Below are positions 1 to 7,780 of a DNA stretch of 14,929 nucleotides, piece by piece. The translations under genes and the position numbers were made by a program. The notes beneath the pieces were generated by a model. The model was not told the origin of the DNA. It searched no databases and worked only from the letters and a program-made list of their open reading frames with translations. The stretch comes from an uncultured Lachnospiraceae bacterium. GTDB lineage: Bacteria > Bacillota > Clostridia > Lachnospirales > Lachnospiraceae. How positions within the stretch are numbered: position 1 is the stretch's first letter; each line of letters begins with the position of its first letter. Location: assembly GCA_947594335.1 (NCBI GenBank), contig CANQEC010000037.1, positions 1 through 14,929 on the forward strand. The letters run 5' to 3'.

Positions 1-1221
1 GATTTTCTTGGCTGGATCGATCTCCCGGTAAACTATGACAAGGAAGAGTTCGCCCGCATCAAAAAGGCGGCGGCGAAAATTCAGAGCGACAGCGACGTAC
101 TCCTGGTTATCGGCATCGGCGGCTCTTATCTTGGAGCCAGGGCTGCGATCGAATTCCTTCGCCACAGCTTCTACAACAATCTTTCAAAAGAGCTTCGAAA
201 AACTCCTGAGATCTATTTTGTCGGAAACAGCATCAGCAGCACGTATGTGCAGCATCTGATCGATGTGATCGGGGACAGGGATTTCTCTGTGAACGTTATT
301 TCCAAATCGGGAACAACGACCGAGCCGGCGATCGCTTTCCGTATCTTCAAGGCGATGCTTGAGAAGAAGTACGGAAAGAAAGAGGCGGCGAAGAGGATCT
401 ACGCGACAACGGACAAGGCAAGAGGAGCCCTGAAGAAGCTCGCGACAGAGGAAGGCTATGAGACCTTCGTTGTTCCGGACGACGTAGGCGGCCGCTACTC
501 TGTTCTGACCGCGGTAGGCCTTCTTGCGATCGCTGTCAGCGGAGCGGATATCGATAAGCTGATGGAGGGTGCGGCTTCCGGAAGAAAGCATGCGCTGGAA
601 GCGGATTTTGAGGAAAATGACGCGCTTCTCTACGCGGCGGTCCGCAACATTCTGCACAGAAAAGGCAAGAGCGTTGAGGTGCTGGCGAATTATGAGCCGA
701 GCATGCACTACGTTTCCGAATGGTGGAAGCAGCTTTACGGCGAGAGTGAAGGAAAAGACCAGAAGGGTATCTTCCCGGCATCGGTGGATCTGACGACAGA
801 TCTCCATTCCATGGGTCAGTTTATCCAGGACGGCAGCCGTATTCTCTTCGAGACAGTTCTGAATGTCGAAGAGCCGAAGTGTGAGGTTTCGATCGGCGAG
901 GAGCCGGTGGATCTTGACGGACTGAACTATCTGGCAGGAAAGACGATGGATTTTGTAAACAAGAACGCGATGAACGGAACGATTCTCGCACATACCGACG
1001 GCAATGTTCCGAACCTCGTGGTCAATATCCCGAAGCAGGATGAGTTCTTCCTCGGAGAGCTGTTCTATTTCTTCGAGTTCGCGTGCGGCATCAGCGGATA
1101 TATTCTGGGCGTGAATCCGTTCAACCAGCCGGGCGTGGAGAGCTACAAGCGCAACATGTTCGCGCTTCTTGGAAAGCCGGGATATGAAAAAGAAAGGGAA
1201 GAGCTGCTGAAAAGGCTGTAA
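1..1221 (+). CDS. pgi: Glucose-6-phosphate isomerase, 5'-truncated by window edge
   Basis: Interconverts glucose 6-phosphate and fructose 6-phosphate in glycolysis and gluconeogenesis; cytoplasmic. Frame 1 is open from base 1, and 406 residues are visible before TAA. The family form of about 450 aa found in Firmicutes would leave roughly 40-45 N-terminal residues outside the window. Motifs seen in order: the glycine-rich VIGIGGSYLGA at about residues 38-48; VISKSGTTTEP, the phosphate-binding SKSGTT loop, at bases 295-327; DDVGGRYSVLT, matching PGI signature 1, at bases 478-510; TDLHSMGQFIQDG in the active-site region; and GVNPFNQPGVESYK, matching signature 2 with the conserved GVExxK lysine, near 1108-1149. 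No frameshift or missing motif. Two inverted repeats lie in the 99-nt gap to the next gene. Identity is very secure; only the start is unseen. Confidence 0.97.
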   Translation, partial: DFLGWIDLPVNYDKEEFARIKKAAAKIQSDSDVLLVIGIGGSYLGARAAIEFLRHSFYNNLSKELRKTPEIYFVGNSISSTYVQHLIDVIGDRDFSVNVISKSGTTTEPAIAFRIFKAMLEKKYGKKEAAKRIYATTDKARGALKKLATEEGYETFVVPDDVGGRYSVLTAVGLLAIAVSGADIDKLMEGAASGRKHALEADFEENDALLYAAVRNILHRKGKSVEVLANYEPSMHYVSEWWKQLYGESEGKDQKGIFPASVDLTTDLHSMGQFIQDGSRILFETVLNVEEPKCEVSIGEEPVDLDGLNYLAGKTMDFVNKNAMNGTILAHTDGNVPNLVVNIPKQDEFFLGELFYFFEFACGISGYILGVNPFNQPGVESYKRNMFALLGKPGYEKEREELLKRL

Positions 1222-1230
1222 ATAACGCAT

Positions 1231-1290
1231 CCGCCCGCGGGCGGTGCCATGACAGAGATTATGGGGTCGGAAGACGTTCCGGCTCCATAA
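1231..1290 (+). other. Two inverted repeats after pgi, possible weak terminator or mRNA 3'-end structure
   Basis: Just after the pgi stop is a perfect 14-bp palindrome, CCGCCCGCGGGCGG, at 1231-1244. A longer hairpin follows: arm 1259-1272 pairs with 1277-1290 around the loop GACG, 14 bp with two G-U pairs. Neither is followed by a T-run, so this is not a canonical intrinsic terminator. Transcription could continue into the dehydrogenase at 1321, for which I found no convincing separate promoter in this gap. Confidence 0.4.
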
Positions 1291-1320
1291 ATCTGCGCAA
1301 GGACAAAGAGAGGGATATGG

Positions 1321-2280
1321 ATGAAAATAGTATTTCTGGAGGCGGACAACCTTGGCCCGGATATGGTGTTTGACCGTTTTTCAGAGTTGGGAGAAGTGAC
1401 GATTTACGGACAGACGCCGGATGAGCTGATTGCGAAACGGATCGGGGACGCGGAGGCGGTTCTGGTCAACAAACTGCCAATGAAGGAATCCACGCTGAAG
1501 GACGCGGTGAACCTTCGCTATATCGGGATAACGGCGACCGGCACAAACAATGTCGATTTTGCGTACACGAACGCGCGCGGGATCTGCGTCACGAATGTCG
1601 CGGGATACTCGACGGACGTGGTCGCGCAGCATACATTTGCAATGGCATTGTATCTGATGGAACACCTGCGTTACTATGATGATTATGTCCGTTCGGGCGC
1701 TTATACAAAGAGCGATTCCTTCTGCCATATGGGAATGCCGATCCATGAGCTGACCGGAAGGACCTGGGGGATCATCGGACTTGGGGCGATCGGGAAAAAG
1801 GTCGCGCGGATTGCCGGGGCATTCGGCTGCCAGGTGATCTACAGTTCTCCGTCGGGAAGGAATACGGACAGTTCGTACCGGCGGGTGGATACCGATACGC
1901 TTCTTGCGGAGTCGGATATTGTATCCATACATACGCCTCTGACAGAGAGGACGCGCCATATGATGAATTATGACGCATTTTGCAGGATGAAAAAGACAGC
2001 GGTGTTTCTCAATGCCGCGCGCGGGCCCATTGTGGATGAAGCCGGGCTGAGAAGAGCTCTGGAGGAAGAAAAGATCGCCGCAGCCGGACTGGACGTTCTG
2101 GAACAGGAGCCCATGGCAAAGGACTCTCCGCTTCTGGCGCTGAGCGGCTGTGAGAGACTGCTGATCACTCCTCATATGGCATGGACAGCCGTGGAGACAA
2201 GGAGAAGGCTGCTCGATGAGGTGTGGATGAATCTTGAAGCATTTAAAAACGAGGTGGGAAGAAACGTATGCCGTGGTTAG
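1321..2280 (+). CDS. D-2-hydroxyacid dehydrogenase, glycerate/hydroxypyruvate dehydrogenase type
   Basis: NAD(P)-dependent cytoplasmic dehydrogenase of the D-isomer 2-hydroxyacid family, 319 aa, the usual length. The NAD-binding Rossmann motif GLGAIG is at residues 153-158, after a lid-side stretch GYSTDVVAQHT (95-105). The family's catalytic residues are visible: R234 in NAARG, E263 in EQEP and H285 in TPHMAW. The ending PHMAWTAVETRRRL resembles HprA-type glycerate dehydrogenases, so reduction of hydroxypyruvate (or glyoxylate) to the D-hydroxyacid is the likeliest reaction, but D-lactate or another 2-oxoacid cannot be excluded. The ATG at 1321 has GAGAGGGA at 1308-1315, six to seven bases upstream. 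The last 13 bases overlap the start of the next gene (ATG at 2268), so the two may be translationally coupled. A copy of this gene's last ~42 bases recurs at 4692-4733. Confidence 0.9.
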   Translation: MKIVFLEADNLGPDMVFDRFSELGEVTIYGQTPDELIAKRIGDAEAVLVNKLPMKESTLKDAVNLRYIGITATGTNNVDFAYTNARGICVTNVAGYSTDVVAQHTFAMALYLMEHLRYYDDYVRSGAYTKSDSFCHMGMPIHELTGRTWGIIGLGAIGKKVARIAGAFGCQVIYSSPSGRNTDSSYRRVDTDTLLAESDIVSIHTPLTERTRHMMNYDAFCRMKKTAVFLNAARGPIVDEAGLRRALEEEKIAAAGLDVLEQEPMAKDSPLLALSGCERLLITPHMAWTAVETRRRLLDEVWMNLEAFKNEVGRNVCRG

Positions 2281-4544
2281 ATAAACTCTTTAAGAGGAAA
2301 AGGACAAATGAAAAAGATCCGTCCAGGAACGGATCGTCTGAAGAAAAAACGGCGGAGAGTGCTGGGGCCGCAGACGGGGTGAACCCGGCGGCGGAAAACA
2401 GGAAAAGGATCCTGCGAAGATGCGGACAGATCCTGGTGCTCGCGGTAACGCTCGGATTCGTAATCTGGTATTTTATGACGCCGGCGTATTATCTGATACC
2501 GGAAGAAGGAAAGACACTGCTCACGAGTAAAAGAACCTACATAGTGCTGCTTATGGGCGCGTTTGTTTTTGCGGTGGTTTTGATACCGAACAGGCTGTCC
2601 GACAGTGTCAACCGAAAAGTCGGATGGGCGTGGTTCTTTGTTTCACCGTTTATTATATATTACACGCTGTATCACATGAATGCATACAGATTTCATATAG
2701 TATTTACAAAACTGAATAAGATCGCGGTACTTTTTACATTTGTTTTTCTGTACCTGCTTCTGCTTCTGGTTTTGTTTGTACTGGGAAGCATCCGCTGGTC
2801 GGTCGCGGTCGTGTCGGTCGCGGTCATGCTCCTTGGAATTGTAAACTGGTTTGTCGTTGATTTCAGAGGGAGGGCCATATCCGCGGCGGATCTGTTTTCC
2901 ATCGGTGAGGCGGCTACGGTCGCGGATGGATTCGAATACGTCTTTGAATGGCATGTGTATTCGGAACTGTTCCTGGTTTTTATAGCCTGTGTGCTTACAT
3001 TTAAGATCAGAAAATTCCGGGCGCTCAAGGCGACCTCGCGTCTGGCGGTTCTGGGCATCTGTCTGGTCATAGCCGGCGGTTATTATCACATCTGCTGCAG
3101 GACGACGTTCCTGGAGGATCATGATATCCGTTCAAAGGGATTCAAGCACCAGCTCAGATATAAACAGTTTGACATGCTGTTCACGACGCTTTGTACCTGC
3201 TTTTACCTGGCGGCGGACAAGCCGGACGGGTATTCGCTGGAGAAAGTGGAGGAGATTGCCGCGGCCTATGTGGAGCCGGACGAGGAAGCGGCGCAGGATG
3301 GTGATTCTTCCAAAAACAGCGCCAGGACTCTGATCGCGGAGGGCGGAGCAGGAAAAGTCACGGCGGCAGAGACGGACAGCCGCTTAAGCGGAACTGCCGG
3401 GGAGATGGACGTAAAATCCGGATTCAACACGCCGAATCTGATCGTGATCATGAATGAGTCCTTTGCCGACTACACGGATATCGGAAAGGGGCTGACGCTC
3501 TCGCAGGACTGCATGCCGTTTATCCACGGCCTTGAGGAAAACACGATCAAGGGGACCGCGTATGTGTCTGTTTTCGGCGGCAACACGCCGAATTCCGAGT
3601 ATGAATTTCTGACAGGAAATACGATGGGCTTTCTTCCGCCGTCGTCGGTCGGCTTCAACCTCTTTGTGCGGGGAGAGATGCCGTCCCTTGTGTCGGAGCT
3701 TAAGACGCTCGGCTATGATACGCTGGCGATCCATCCGTACCGCGGGACGAATTACAGAAGACACATCGTGTACCCGCAGCTTGGCTTTGACCGCTATCTG
3801 ACGAAGAGCAATTTCAATGATCCGATGTATATCCGCAAGTATATTTCCGATGAGTCGCTTCTGAGAAAGATCATACGGAAATATGATGAGCATAATGAGG
3901 AGACGGACGCGCCGTTCTTCAGCTACAACGTCACGATGCAGAACCACGGAGGCTATGTATCGACCAATGTGGAGGGCGTTCCTCAGACGATCAAAGTGGA
4001 GGATCAGAAAGTCAACCAGGAAAGGACGACGATCTACGTCAATCTGATCAGCGAGTCGGACAAAATGTTCCAGGACGCGGTGGAACACTTCAAGGATGAG
4101 GAAGAACCGGTTGTGATCGTGATGTTCGGCGATCACCAGGCAAATCTCGGCGACAGCACCTACAATTATCTGCTTGGGAAGAAGGAGGATGATCTGACGC
4201 CGGAAGAACTGATGGAGAAGTATAAAGTGCCGTTCGTGTGCTGGGCGAATTATGATATCGAGGAGGAAGTTATCGAGAAGACGAGTCTGAATTATCTCTA
4301 CTGTACGCTTGCGGACCGTCTCGGACTGCCGCTGACCGGTTATCAGAAATACCTTCTTGATCTGAGCGAGGAGATCCCGGTGATCACAGCCGGCGGCTAC
4401 TGGACCGCGGACGGGGATTTCTACGAGCTGGACGATGAGACGTCGCCGTATTTCGACCGGATCAACGAGTACAACATACTGGAGTACAATTATATATTCG
4501 GAAAGGACAACAGAGATCTGGATCTGTTTTCGCTTTCGTCCTGA
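2268..4544 (+). CDS. LTA synthase family protein (sulfatase-fold phosphoglycerol transferase), copy 1
   Basis: Membrane enzyme of the LtaS/alkaline-phosphatase superfamily, 758 aa. Characterised relatives move glycerol phosphate from phosphatidylglycerol onto a growing lipoteichoic acid chain outside the cell; the acceptor here is unknown. A basic cytoplasmic N-terminus and a polar stretch (10-50) precede about six or seven hydrophobic segments (near 54-70, 91-106, 120-137, 152-172, 176-197, 231-246, 257-274). A polar acidic linker (about 325-383) then leads to the extracytoplasmic catalytic domain (384-758). The metal site is visible: E397 in IVIMNESF; T440 in GGNTPNSE, aligned with the LtaS nucleophile threonine; D622-H623 in FGDHQANLGD. 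It is somewhat longer than typical LtaS (about 650 aa), with extra membrane segments and linker. The start is 13 bases inside the preceding dehydrogenase gene, with GGTGGGAAG about six bases upstream. No terminator follows. A paralogue starts at 4721. Confidence 0.9.
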   Translation: MPWLDKLFKRKRTNEKDPSRNGSSEEKTAESAGAADGVNPAAENRKRILRRCGQILVLAVTLGFVIWYFMTPAYYLIPEEGKTLLTSKRTYIVLLMGAFVFAVVLIPNRLSDSVNRKVGWAWFFVSPFIIYYTLYHMNAYRFHIVFTKLNKIAVLFTFVFLYLLLLLVLFVLGSIRWSVAVVSVAVMLLGIVNWFVVDFRGRAISAADLFSIGEAATVADGFEYVFEWHVYSELFLVFIACVLTFKIRKFRALKATSRLAVLGICLVIAGGYYHICCRTTFLEDHDIRSKGFKHQLRYKQFDMLFTTLCTCFYLAADKPDGYSLEKVEEIAAAYVEPDEEAAQDGDSSKNSARTLIAEGGAGKVTAAETDSRLSGTAGEMDVKSGFNTPNLIVIMNESFADYTDIGKGLTLSQDCMPFIHGLEENTIKGTAYVSVFGGNTPNSEYEFLTGNTMGFLPPSSVGFNLFVRGEMPSLVSELKTLGYDTLAIHPYRGTNYRRHIVYPQLGFDRYLTKSNFNDPMYIRKYISDESLLRKIIRKYDEHNEETDAPFFSYNVTMQNHGGYVSTNVEGVPQTIKVEDQKVNQERTTIYVNLISESDKMFQDAVEHFKDEEEPVVIVMFGDHQANLGDSTYNYLLGKKEDDLTPEELMEKYKVPFVCWANYDIEEEVIEKTSLNYLYCTLADRLGLPLTGYQKYLLDLSEEIPVITAGGYWTADGDFYELDDETSPYFDRINEYNILEYNYIFGKDNRDLDLFSLSS

Positions 4545-4545
4545 G

Positions 4546-4637
4546 TGCGCAGGCTCAGGCATGGAAACCGCTGCTGAGGCAGCACTTGGGCCGCGAGACG
4601 AGCAGGGGGAAAAATCGCTCCTGCTCGATTATACAGG
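4546..4637 (+). repeat. ~92-nt direct repeat, copy A (downstream of LTA synthase copy 1)
   Basis: The sequence directly after the copy-1 stop codon resembles 7094-7185, which follows the terminator of copy 2. Both start TGC(A/G)CAGGC(C/T)C. Both then carry GCTGCTG, GCAGCAC, GGGCCGCG, CGAGCAGG and GGGAAAA, and end CTCGAT..ACAGG, with only small gaps. No ORF with a plausible start is supported here. It may be the duplicated 3' flank of the gene or a dispersed intergenic repeat; two copies in one window cannot tell these apart. Confidence 0.6.
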
Positions 4638-4660
4638 GATAAAAAGCTATGTGTTTTTGC

Positions 4661-4687
4661 ATCCGGCGCTGCCCGGGCAGCGCGGAT
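4661..4687 (+). other. Strong inverted repeat upstream of LTA synthase copy 2
   Basis: A perfect 18-bp palindrome, GCGCTGCCCGGGCAGCGC, at 4666-4683 is extended by ATCC (4661-4664) pairing with GGAT (4684-4687) across one bulged G. No T-run follows. It lies between the copy-A repeat and the dehydrogenase remnant, 33 bases before the copy-2 start, so it could be a cruciform or mRNA hairpin. Its role is unknown. Confidence 0.5.
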
Positions 4688-4691
4688 ATAA

Positions 4692-4733
4692 GTGTTTGGG
4701 AATGAGGTAGGAAGAAACATATGCCGTGGTTAG
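4692..4733 (+). pseudogene. Vestigial 3' end of the 2-hydroxyacid dehydrogenase gene
   Basis: Read in frame from 4692, this encodes VFGNEVGRNICRG and a stop. The dehydrogenase C-terminus at 2239-2280 reads AFKNEVGRNVCRG and a stop. Every base difference over these 42 nt is a transition. As at the first locus, the remnant overlaps the first 13 bases of the LTA-synthase gene and supplies its ribosome binding site (AGGTAGGAAG). It shows that the duplicated segment began inside the dehydrogenase gene. Clear similarity fades upstream of about 4690. Confidence 0.8.
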
Positions 4734-7042
4734 ATAAATTCTTAAAGAGGAAAGAGACAGAAGAAATGGCGGCCGGAAATGGAGGGAATCCGGCCGCGGA
4801 AAATACAGAAGACGGCAGGAAAGAACTTCTGCAGAAGTGTGGGCGGTTTCTGGTAGTGGTGGCGACGCTGGGATTTCTGGTATGGTATCTCAGAATGCCT
4901 TCGTACTATGAAGTACCGGAGGAACATAAGACGCTGTTTACGAACAGCAGGACTTATTTTATGCTGCTTATGGGAGCGGTTATCTTCACGCTGGTGATGA
5001 CGCCGAACAAACTGTCTGACCGGATCAACCGGCGGCTTGGGTGGATATGGTTTCTCATATCGCCGTTTGTCATATATTTTACGCTGTTTCATATGAATTC
5101 TACGCGGTTTCGCATTGTGTTTGCGGATCTGGAAAAGATCGCGGTGTACTTTACATTTATTTTTCTGTATCTTGTGCTGTTTTTGCTGCTGCTTATACTG
5201 GGAAGCGTCCGCTGGCCGGTGGCGATTGTATCGGTCGCGGTCATGGTCCTTGCGGTTGTGAACTGGTTTGTCGTTGATTTCAGAGGCCAGGCTCTGTCCG
5301 CGGCGGATCTGTTTTCCATCAGGGAGGCTGCCACTGTCGCCGGCGGGTTTGAGTACGATATAGACTGGTTTGTATTTTCGGAGGTATTTTTGGTGTTTGC
5401 GGCCTGCGTGGTCAGCTTTAAGATCAGAAGGTTTCAGGCGCTGAAAGCGGCGCCGAGACTGGCGGTTCTCGGCGTATGGCTGCTCATAACCGGCGGATAT
5501 TATCATATCTGCTGCAGGACGACGTTCCTGGAGGATCATGATATCCGCTCACAGGGTTTTACCCATCAGCTGAGATACCGGCAGTTTGACATGCTGTTCA
5601 CGACGCTTTGTACCTGCTTTTATCTGGCAGCGGATAAACCGGACGGATATTCGCTGGAAAAGGTGCAGGAGATTGCCGAGGCCTATGTGGATCAGGATGA
5701 GAAGGAGAACGGAGACGACGGATCTCTGACGGCTGACGCGGCCTCAAAGACAGATGAGGCCGAAGGTCCGAATCAGGAAGCTGAGGCTTTGCAGAATACT
5801 TCGTCATCCGTAAGCAGCGCCAGAGCTTCGATCGCGGAGGGCCGGACAGGGAAGGTCACGGCGGCCGAGACGGACAGCCATCAGGAAGGGACAGATAAGG
5901 TGATGGTCAGAAATTCCGGATTCAACACGCCGAATCTGATCGTCATCATGAATGAATCCTTTGCCGACTACACCGATATCGGAAAAGGACTGACGCTCTC
6001 GCAGGACTGCATGCCGTTTATCCACGGCCTTGAGGAAAACACGATCAAGGGAACTGCGTATGTGTCTGTCTTCGGCGGCAACACGCCGAATTCCGAGTAC
6101 GAATTTCTGACAGGAAATACGATGGGCTTTCTTCCTCCGTCGTCGGTCGGCTTCAACCTCTTTGTGCGGGGAGAGATGCCGTCCCTTGTGTCGGAGCTGG
6201 AGGCGGTCGGCTATGATACGCTGGCGATCCATCCGTACCGTGGAACGAATTACAGAAGACACATCGTGTATCCGCAGCTGGGCTTTGACGAATATCTGAC
6301 GAGGGATGATTTTGTGAATCCCAGGTACATCCGCAGCTATATTTCGGACTGGGAGCTCTCGGAGAAGATCATACAGAAATACAACGAGCATAATGCGAGG
6401 ACAGATGCGCCGTTCCTCAGCTACAACGTCACGATGCAGAACCACGGCGGCTATGTATCGACCAATACGGCGGGCGTGCCTCAGAGAATCAGGGTGAGAA
6501 ATTCGACGGTCAACAGAATAAGAACGTCGATCTATGTCAATCTGATCAGTGAATCCGACAGAGTGTACCAGAGGCTGGTGGAATACTTTACGGACGTGGA
6601 CGAACCGGTGGCGATCCTGATGTTTGGCGATCATCAGGCGAATCTCGGCGATACCACCTACAATTATCTGCTTGGGAAAGCGGAGGAAAACCTGACGCCG
6701 GAAGAGCGGATGGAGAAGTATAAGGTGCCGTTCGTGTGCTGGGCGAATTATGATATCGAGGAGGAGGTTATCGAGAAGACGAGCCTGAACTATCTTTACA
6801 GCACGATCGCGGACCGTCTCGGTCTGCCGCTGACCGGCTATCAGAAATACCTTCTTGATCTGAGCGAGGAGATCCCGGTGCTGGCGGCCGGCGGCTACTG
6901 GACCGCGGACGGGGACTTCTACGAGCTGGACGACGAGACGTCGCCGTATTTCGACCGGATCAATGAGTACAACATACTGGAGTACAACTATATATTTGGA
7001 AAGGACGACAGAGATCTGGATCTGTTCGCGCTTACCTCCTGA
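4721..7042 (+). CDS. LTA synthase family protein, copy 2 (tandem paralogue)
   Basis: A tandem paralogue of the gene ending at 4544, 773 aa, with the same plan: basic N-terminus MPWLDKFLKRK, about six or seven hydrophobic segments (near 42-58, 79-94, 108-125, 140-161, 165-186, 218-234, 246-260), acidic linker and extracytoplasmic sulfatase-fold domain. Active-site residues are all present: E412 in IVIMNESF, T455 in GGNTPNSE and D637-H638 in FGDHQANLGD, so both copies look catalytically competent. Compared with copy 1, its N-terminal tail is about 12 residues shorter and its linker (around 325-398) about 27 residues longer, with richer Glu/Ser/Thr content. A 95-residue core around the metal site is identical in the two proteins, while membrane segments and later parts have diverged. 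It probably makes or modifies a glycerol-phosphate polymer; a division of labour with copy 1 is possible but not shown. A perfect terminator begins at its stop codon. Confidence 0.9.
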   Translation: MPWLDKFLKRKETEEMAAGNGGNPAAENTEDGRKELLQKCGRFLVVVATLGFLVWYLRMPSYYEVPEEHKTLFTNSRTYFMLLMGAVIFTLVMTPNKLSDRINRRLGWIWFLISPFVIYFTLFHMNSTRFRIVFADLEKIAVYFTFIFLYLVLFLLLLILGSVRWPVAIVSVAVMVLAVVNWFVVDFRGQALSAADLFSIREAATVAGGFEYDIDWFVFSEVFLVFAACVVSFKIRRFQALKAAPRLAVLGVWLLITGGYYHICCRTTFLEDHDIRSQGFTHQLRYRQFDMLFTTLCTCFYLAADKPDGYSLEKVQEIAEAYVDQDEKENGDDGSLTADAASKTDEAEGPNQEAEALQNTSSSVSSARASIAEGRTGKVTAAETDSHQEGTDKVMVRNSGFNTPNLIVIMNESFADYTDIGKGLTLSQDCMPFIHGLEENTIKGTAYVSVFGGNTPNSEYEFLTGNTMGFLPPSSVGFNLFVRGEMPSLVSELEAVGYDTLAIHPYRGTNYRRHIVYPQLGFDEYLTRDDFVNPRYIRSYISDWELSEKIIQKYNEHNARTDAPFLSYNVTMQNHGGYVSTNTAGVPQRIRVRNSTVNRIRTSIYVNLISESDRVYQRLVEYFTDVDEPVAILMFGDHQANLGDTTYNYLLGKAEENLTPEERMEKYKVPFVCWANYDIEEEVIEKTSLNYLYSTIADRLGLPLTGYQKYLLDLSEEIPVLAAGGYWTADGDFYELDDETSPYFDRINEYNILEYNYIFGKDDRDLDLFALTS

Positions 7043-7085
7043 AAAAATTCGGAGAGACATCTTACGGTGTCTCTCCGAATTTTTT
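7042..7085 (+). terminator. Rho-independent terminator, probably bidirectional
   Basis: An 18-bp perfect stem (7042-7059 with 7068-7085) around the 8-nt loop TCTTACGG. A-rich on the left and ending in six Ts on the right, it can end transcription of the LTA-synthase pair on the + strand. By symmetry it can also end cobO transcripts arriving on the minus strand. It starts at the last base of the stop codon. Confidence 0.95.
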
Positions 7086-7093
7086 CTTATGGA

Positions 7094-7214
7094 TGCACAG
7101 GCCCGTGTAGGGAAAATTGCTGCTGGCGCAGCACCCGGGCCGCGCGGCGAGCAGGAGGGAAAACCGCTTCCTACTCGATCACAGGCCCAGGCATGGAAAC
7201 CGCCTCCTGCCCGA
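7094..7214 (+). repeat. ~92-nt direct repeat, copy B, plus a partial second unit
   Basis: 7094-7185 matches 4546-4637 almost end to end. A shorter internal echo follows: GGAAACCGCCTCCTGCCCGAT at about 7194-7214 resembles GGAAAACCGCTTCCTACTCGAT at about 7158-7179. Also CAGGCATGGAAACCGC near 7188-7202 matches 4556-4570 of copy A. The segment fills the space between the terminator and the end of cobO and holds no supported gene. The nested repetition suggests a dispersed intergenic element rather than only a duplicated flank. Confidence 0.55.
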
Positions 7215-7220
7215 TTGCTT

Positions 7221-7760
7221 TTACCGTTCGATTCCCTTGCGGGCCGGGATTCCCTGATCAAACGGATGCTTTATCTTGCGGATCTCGGATACGTAGTCGG
7301 CGAGGGCGATCAGTTCCGGCCCCGGATTCTGCCCGGTGAGGATCACCTCAAGATGCTCCGGTTTGGAGCGCAGAAAATCGAGCAGCAGCGCTTCATCGAG
7401 AAGTCCGGCGCGGATCGTATAGATCGCTTCGTCAAGAAAAAGGACGTCAAAATTTTCGGCGCACGCCTTTTTTGTCACCGCGCGGAGTTGTTCTTCATAG
7501 TAAGCCCTGCGCTGTTTTTTTTCTTCTTCCGTCATCTGAAAGCTGAATTTTTCCTGCGGCAGCCCGTCGATGATCGTGATATTTTCGGAAAGCTGCAGAA
7601 CGGCCCGCTCGCTTGTCGAATTGTCCTTCATAAACTGATAGATCAGCACACGCAGGCCGTATCCCGCGGCGCGTGCGCACAATCCCATTCCCGTAGTGGT
7701 TTTTCCCTTGCCGTCCCCGCAGTAAATGTGGATCAGGCCGGTCTTTTCGGATTTCTCCAT
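7221..7760 (-). CDS. cobO: Corrinoid (cob(I)yrinic acid a,c-diamide) adenosyltransferase, CobO/BtuR family
   Basis: Transfers the 5'-deoxyadenosyl group of ATP to reduced corrinoid, giving the adenosyl form of B12 or its precursors; cytoplasmic. The 179-aa length fits the BtuR/CobO/CobA family. The P-loop GDGKGKTTTG is at residues 15-24 (K20), near the N-terminus as in this family. A Walker-B-like strand VLFLDE lies at 106-111. The conserved C-terminal block LTGQNPGPEL...KHPFDQGIPARKGIE runs to the end. The ATG has a strong AAGGAGGG site (7767-7774 on the + strand) with a six-base gap. No other cobalamin gene is in the window, so salvage is as likely as de novo synthesis. It converges on the LTA-synthase pair and diverges from the serine hydrolase gene at 7990. 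Confidence 0.95.
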   Translation of the reverse strand: MEKSEKTGLIHIYCGDGKGKTTTGMGLCARAAGYGLRVLIYQFMKDNSTSERAVLQLSENITIIDGLPQEKFSFQMTEEEKKQRRAYYEEQLRAVTKKACAENFDVLFLDEAIYTIRAGLLDEALLLDFLRSKPEHLEVILTGQNPGPELIALADYVSEIRKIKHPFDQGIPARKGIER

Positions 7761-7780
7761 AGTAATCCCTCCTTTTCGAT

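Noticed and set aside
184..1230. A 348-aa open frame on the minus strand opposite pgi
   Set aside because: It lies over an unmistakable pgi reading frame, has no family motif and reflects codon bias of the coding strand.
3384..4562. Long minus-strand frames opposite the LTA-synthase genes (also 5804-7261)
   Set aside because: They are mirror frames of the two paralogues and repeat each other only because the genes do; no binding site or motif.
4435..4710. A 91-aa + strand frame over the end of LTA synthase copy 1 and the following gap
   Set aside because: Starts inside the real gene in another frame, has no ribosome binding site and shows repeat-derived composition.
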